Below are positions 58,049-64,000 of a stretch of DNA of 64,000 nt, one piece after another. Within the stretch, counting starts at the first letter, position 1; each line of letters opens with the position of its first letter. Location of the stretch: positions 11,408,735 through 11,472,734 of the forward strand of contig NC_057769.1 of NCBI RefSeq assembly GCF_010389155.1, in the 5' to 3' direction. The notes below the pieces were generated by a model. The model did not search any database. It saw only the letters and a program-made list of their open reading frames with translations, and had not been told where the DNA came from. Made by a program: the position numbers and the translations under genes. The DNA is from Erigeron canadensis (Eukaryota > Streptophyta > Magnoliopsida > Asterales > Asteraceae).

Positions 58049-59640
58049 TGATGAATTTGGAATACAAAATGATTGAATCTTGTGATTTGTTTGTTTTTGT
58101 TATATAGAAGGTGAGAATTGGGAGCCATTTATATAAGTTGCTTTATTTAAGAAAGTTATTCGAATTGATCCTTGAGATTTGGTTGATTTCAAATTTATCT
58201 GTTGAAGTATATAAATTGACCTTTTATGCCCCCTAACTTTTTGGTTTTTTTTTTTTCCATTTTTTAGGACATTAATCCCTTGAGGTCGAACATAGATTGT
58301 CTTAACTGAATGTGCGTTAAAGAGCCTCTCGACGAGTAGATCACTATTTAAACTCTCTAGGACGAAAACAACAATGTCAAAGCTCGAACTTGAGAAATTG
58401 AAGATAAAATTTCTTACTTACTCATTCTAAAGCAAACCAGTAGTCAATTCACTTAAATAAGTTATAAAAAATATCACATTATACATCCAGAAATAATTTT
58501 GGAGCTTTTGAACACTATGCACCCAGAAATAATTTTGGAGCACAATTTTGAGGTCTTGGATTCTTCTATTTTAAGGTATCAATGTATCACGGTGCAAAAC
58601 ATTCTTGTAGCATAATGTTTTTTTTCATCGCTAATGTATTGCATCAAAATGTAGCAGCAAATATTCAAATTCATATTTTTATTTTCTATGTATTAAAACT
58701 TCAAAATATTCATTAGTATTGCTTCAATAAATTATGGTGTTATTTTTCATTATAACAAGTTAAATACTCGATAAAAAAAAATACAAAAATATATTCAATT
58801 GTTTAACATGGTTTAAATTGTAAAAATCCCCAATGAGTTTATTTTTAGAATTTAATTTAGTCATACAATATACAGTATCAATCAGTTATAAAAATTTGGT
58901 GTGATGAATAATGCAGCACTTAATTCAAATCAAAATATATAAATGGTTAAATATTGTAGCACACTTGCACCAAATTTTAGCATCATGTCGGTGACTGGTT
59001 AGAGATGGATTGCACAAAAGTTTGCAATTTATTGATGAATTGGAGCATTAATTCGAGATGAACTTAGTTAAAACATATCAAGAGTGGCCGTGGAAACATT
59101 CACGAGAATATATCAGTTAGTCCGCATACATTTGAGTCAAACGTTGGGCCAACCTGGACTGCACACTAGGCTAACAATACTTGACGTCTTGACCTAACCC
59201 AAAACTGATGTGAAAAAATTAATTCAAGGTTGTGTATTATCGACCTGAACCTGTCGATCTAATTATTTTCGAGCCGGGTTTGATTTAGCCATTTGGATAC
59301 CCATTAACCTCAAAGCAACCTATTTCACCAAAAACCCAAAAGCTTACCCAACCCAGCATCCCATTTGACTTGTTTCACTTGATGCTATGTGTAAAACTAC
59401 CTTCCATGGTAAACTACAGTTTGATGATTAAAGAAGCTTTTCCGAAACCAAATCTCATCCTGACAAAGAGAAAGTACCGGTAACTATAAGTCTATAAGTA
59501 TACCTTTGTGCATATAAAACCATGAAAAATACCAATGCCTCACAATAGTACACAAAACATCACCACATCACAGGATATTAACTCAAATAGAATGTTAAGT
59601 GGTACTAATCCCATAGACTACATCACAATACATGAATTTA
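58049..59640. other. intergenic between the two GRL genes
   Basis: Includes the copy-1 promoter; its first 45 bp upstream of the ATG (aaaatgattgaatcttgtgatttg) match copy 2. A short duplicated word, ccagaaataattttggagc, occurs at 58485-58505 and again about 36 bp later. Otherwise AT-rich with no gene. Confidence 0.5.
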
Positions 59641-59950
59641 TATCTCCAGAATGAGACATTTGGTTATATGACTGACTGTGGCATGCGAATTGGCTTTGTA
59701 CACGTAAGGCCAAGCTGACAAAAGACTAGAATTCTGATCAATGAGTGGCCAATCGAAGGATGCCAAGTGATGCTAAGTTGACGATGTTACAGATTCATCT
59801 CTATCAAGCTCATATTCTAATTAGTACATGTTAAGAATACACTAGATACTGATATTGAAGTTGCTGTCAATATGGTTTACCTACAGCATTTCTTGAGCCA
59901 AAATTTCTGAAAAGCGAAGTGACTTAATGGGTACGATTTATAGAGATCTT

Positions 59951-62900
59951 TCAAGAGAAATTGATTGTTTTTTTGAGCAACCAAAGTGTGAGTGACATTT
60001 CAACTGCAAAGATTTTACGCAATGTTGCTCTATCCAGCAGGAAACCAAAAACTGTGATCCCAGCTTTGGTGTTCTCAAAATAAGTTGCTGCAAGAAACCA
60101 GAAAACTCAACTTTTTAAAATCTCATATATTATGACATATGTAAGCAAGATTCTTGATATATATTATGTTCAAACTGACTGCTGGAACTTGAAGTCAAAA
60201 TGATCAAACCTTCAAAATTCAAGTACAAAACTACTTGTATGATTTATTTATTTTTAATTATTAAGCAAAAAAGTGTTAGAAGTCAACCCAACTAACCCTT
60301 TTTGACCCATACCAGAAAATTTATCTATTTCTAACTATTCAAGTTATGTTATCAGTCTGAAGCAACATGTAAACAGCTAAAAAAACATACCTAAAGCTTG
60401 TCTCTTTTGATTTGAGATTGTGTCCCTGTAAACTGGAACCATATTTGTATTGTCCAATTCATCTTCGTCTACTACCTCATCCATGTCTGAATCAATATGT
60501 GCATTAAAATGGTAATTAGTCCTGTCGCGATTAGCCATGGGAGTCTCTTCAACGGGACCAACATTATCAAACGAGTCAATGGTGGCGCACGTATTCCATT
60601 TGGCTGCCAGACTAGTCACAGATTGACTTTTGTGTGTAATCCTTGCAGCGCTACGTAGGCATATGCATAGACCAGTTACAAGTGTCAAGTAGCACAACTG
60701 CAACACAATCAGAAAACCAAAACTCAGATTTTAAGGAGTTGAAAGCAGGTCTTTACAAGTTTTACTAATTGTAACAAAATAAATTCTGCGACAAACACCA
60801 TTCGACTAATATACTACCGTTGTAGTGTTCTCAAAAGTATATCAATTTAAAAGATGAGAAATTCGTTATTGTGACCTCATTAGAGGCAACATGTATCTTA
60901 TTCTGGAACATGATGTTGGACCTACAAGGACCAAGCCATGCGCGTTGGTACTTTTAAAAAGTTTCTAATGGGTCAGTTGATTCTTTTTTGGTTAAGGGGA
61001 ACAGGTTAGAGAACTGCTAATTGCAGAAGCCTTTTATTCTGACATTCAAATTATTTCTGTTTATGAAACATCCTCTGGATTTATGATACAAGCCAGCCCA
61101 TTTCCTATTATCAAACCTACCAACCCGCCCTTGATACTCTATAGAAAATCATGAATCTGCCATCATATATATAAGCACAAAATCCTTAAAACGGAAAATG
61201 AATGTAAAATTACCGCAAGTTCTCCAGCAGTGGAAATATTAACAAGTGAGCCAGCCTTAGTTGTAACAAGCAGGGAAGCAAACTGACTTGCTGTAACCAA
61301 GATCAAAGTTGACAAAATGAATGCACGAAACCTGTGACTTATGACACGCAGAGTTCTTCTAATAGCAAGATGTTCCATCAATATTGAACCCACATCGGCT
61401 TGCTTCTCAAACACTGTAGCAAAATCCTTTAACCGAAGTATTTGTAAAGAACACGTGAGATTGAAGAGAACACAAACAAGAAAGAAGAGTGATGCTCGGT
61501 ATAACCAAGATGATAAAAGCAGAACACACGCGACAGTGTGGCTTAGGTACATGTTGAAAATGTAAGGTATTTGGTTTCCGCCAGAACTAAACCACCATAT
61601 CTTGTAAGCACTATCGGCTACAAAACATGGAACGATGAATCCACAAAGTAGCTTCACTGATCTCTGCATACACAATGCATGTTCCAAGTGTTGGCTTAAT
61701 CAAACAATAGATACATAAATGATTATCAACAACTTTGTTTAAAATTATTTAAGGGAATGCTCAGATGTGCATCTTGAAAGTGATTAATCAGTTGCTAGCG
61801 TTTACTGAATGAATTGGCCTAACGATGATCAAGGTACTCCATAAAACATGGGTTCAAGTTCTACTTAACATGATAATAATAGTAATGAATAAGTATATTA
61901 GAGTAAAGACTGATGTTGTATATAATGTATCATTTAAAAAATAGTAAGGAGTGCATTCTCAAAATCTTAGATATATACAAATTAACATTTTACACCAGGA
62001 GAGAAAAAGAAAAAAGAAAAATTGGAAGGAAAATCAATAAAACTAAAACTAATGTCCTAATCTAGATGGTCAACTTCAATGTGACAAAAAAAATGCCATG
62101 AACATTACACGTATTGAATTGAACCCATTCTCAATTGTCATTTTATAATACTAAAATCCATATTAACTTAATATTGCACACCTGTCATCAGATATTTGAA
62201 TACTCCTTTCTATTTATAATTGCTAGCAAATGAAAAGACAGATTCCACGTTAAATCATAATCATTTAGAATCAGATTTCAATTTATAAAACAATCTGTCT
62301 CTTTCTTTTCTTTCTGTTTTCCATGAAAAAAGGGTCAAATGGCAAACGTTAAAAATTTAATTATGTAAATGTAAATGATTATGCAGTAAAATTGCCAACA
62401 GTCATTTACTCATTTACCATACTTTATTAAATGTTAACTGTTAGAAAAACCTGGTTTTGAAAGAATCTGATTCTATCAAGAGAAAATCAAAACTTTACAG
62501 TTTAGCAAAATAATCTTAAGTTAAGAATAAAATATAATTAAGAAAAAAAAAGAGTAAACAATTTAACAAAGGACTTACATGAAGCTGATCAGAATAACCA
62601 TCACGAACTTTAACACTAACATCAGGCAACTTGTTGAGAAACAAAAATCTCCTGATTCCATATTTCTTTGCAAAACCTGATAAACTGATGAAAGACAGTG
62701 TCGAACAAGCCGATAACGATAACTGAACGATTATATCGAATGGTCTTTGATGACTATTGTCACAAGTGTTACATTGAAACACAATATGTGACAACATGGG
62801 TACACCAATTGTAAATATGAAAAAAATGATCCATGATAGAACAACTTTGTATGGGTTTGATTGATCAATGAAGATCCATGAAAACCATGTTGATTCTAGT

Positions 62901-62962
62901 GTATCTATGATCCAGTAGTTTGACTTTGACTTTATTAATAAGGTTTTTCTCTCTTGTTCCAT
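59951..62962 (-). CDS. DUF3537 / plant gustatory-receptor-like protein, copy 2
   Basis: Four exons on the minus strand: 62962-62579, 61663-61214, 60697-60391 and 60087-59951. All are GT-AG, and the exon 2 and exon 4 sizes are identical to copy 1 (450 and 137 bp). The product is 425 residues. It lacks 12 residues of the hydrophilic N-terminus but keeps all seven helices (ILSWIIFFIFTIGV-like helix 1, AFILSTLILVTASQFASLL helix 5). The terminal helix reads LDRATLRKIFAVEMSLTLWLL, where copy 1 has LDRSSLHTIFAIEM. Non-conservative changes thus fall in a segment conserved with Arabidopsis. It is therefore a recent tandem duplicate, possibly diverging in function. Confidence 0.91.
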
Positions 62963-63119
62963 TGATGAGTTACAAAATGATTGAATCTTGTGATTTGTTT
63001 TTTTCTTGTGAAAGAATGGACGACAACTATAGAAGTGTTTTTTTTTGTTTGATGAAGTTACATAAATGATCCTTTAGGTTTGGTTGTTTTATGTTTGAAG
63101 TTAAAAAAGTGACCATACT

Positions 63120-63350
63120 AACATCCCTTTGCGCCAGTTAAGTTGAGTAGAAATCTCAATTTCCAACGAAAACATGTTGCCTAATCCTATTCCGATAAAA
63201 CTCGATTGCACTCGAACTAGACGCGTTGATCCTTGGCCGGTGTCTGCCTTCATTGCACGCTACCACCAACCATCGGTGAGAGTAAGGATCGAACCTTAAT
63301 AAACTTAATGATAAGGGTATATCTTACCAATACACCTAATGATGCGAATT
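63120..63350 (-). repeat. possible tRNA-derived SINE, unrelated to the other two
   Basis: The minus strand reads attaggtgtattggtaag (box A-like, about 63340) and aaggttcgatcc (box B-like, about 63295) at tRNA-like spacing, followed by a GC-richer body. A single copy in this window, so tentative. Confidence 0.35.
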
Positions 63351-64000
63351 TTTTTTAAATGTTTATTTACTTCACTGAAATTGTTTATTTATTTACTGTA
63401 ACAACAGAATGATTGAACTTATTTATAACTTTAGAGATGAACCATGTTCAATTAATTAACAAAGTACAGTCTTGGAAAAACAAACAGGAGAATGTAAGTG
63501 TAGTTTCTCATTAAGCGTATATATGTAGAATTCTTCATAGTTAACATCTGTTATTTTGAACAGTGAGTTTCTTATTTGACATCCGAGACATCTCACCATG
63601 TAATAGTGAACTCCTGCAGGTACTCTAAAATATAAAATTTCGACTATGAGCTATTACAAGCTATTTAAAAGAAAAACTTTTAGTACATGTCTACCTGGGA
63701 AATAGAACACGTGATCTAAAGTACAACTAGGTCCAACTAGTTGATATAGCCCTCATTTTTCAATTAATATATTTACTAATAAAAAAAGGAAAACAAAAGT
63801 CTTTCTTTTTCGTTCATGCTTTTAGTGTTTTGAGGGGATGCATAATTTGATGGTGGGTTGCTGGTATTGATGTTGGTGACGGATCTTGGCCGGATTTGGG
63901 TTCCACTTGCTTGGTTCGGCCATAGTCTGAAGTACCAAAACATCTGAGAAGTTTTAGTACCCTTTTCGAAACACCAAAAGAACAAATACGCCATGAAAAC
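63351..64000. other. window end, no gene supported
   Basis: A minus-strand frame at 63776-63994 could belong to a gene continuing past the window, but it shows no recognised domain. The rest is AT-rich. Confidence 0.4.

Noticed and set aside
63776..63994. 72-codon minus-strand frame at the window end
   Set aside because: Might be an exon of a gene outside the window, but nothing in it is recognisable.

Overview
This is a nuclear window from a flowering plant. The genes have spliceosomal introns, and the repeats are plant-type LTR retrotransposons and MITEs. The set of chromovirus, TAT and Sirevirus elements would suit an asterid, perhaps a composite (Asteraceae), but that is an inference with no direct test here. 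Positions 1 to about 32,300 are almost entirely transposable elements. From about 35,400 to 64,000 the window is gene-bearing and studded with small DNA transposons.

The left third is a nested retrotransposon stack. A chromodomain Ty3/gypsy element (760-18016, 5-bp target duplication AATTC) carries two later insertions in its 5' LTR. One is a solo LTR (1511-2599, target duplication GTTGG). The other is a gag-less TAT-type Ty3/gypsy element (about 2965-10396) with two RNase H domains and an antisense coding unit. To the right lie a palindromic CACTA-type MITE (18765-19140, CGT), a long-TIR non-autonomous Mutator-like element (19296-20641, TTTTCTCTA), a Stowaway MITE, and a decayed Sirevirus-type Ty1/copia element (22117-32304) with a large extra 3' reading frame and no recognisable 5' LTR.

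The right half holds these genes. There is an intronless receptor-like kinase (35464-37443) with a roughly 290-residue tryptophan-rich insert in its activation segment, followed by NFXL2-like zinc-finger pseudogene exons. A multi-domain CEP peptide-hormone precursor (41825-42709, minus) is built from a duplicated 390-bp cassette. A Mutator-like element carrying a broken FAR1-type transposase gene sits about 240 bp upstream of its start codon. Next come two degenerate copies of RFWD3-like RING exons, a type-1 non-specific lipid transfer protein (52379-52732), and two tandem four-exon genes for DUF3537 / gustatory-receptor-like seven-helix membrane proteins (53726-58048 and 59951-62962, minus).

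No bacterial-style operon, CRISPR array or structural RNA gene is visible. The most unusual items are the cassette-duplicated and frameshifted CEP precursor with a transposon in its promoter region, the diverging GRL pair, the kinase insert, and the fine-scale history readable in the retrotransposon nest.
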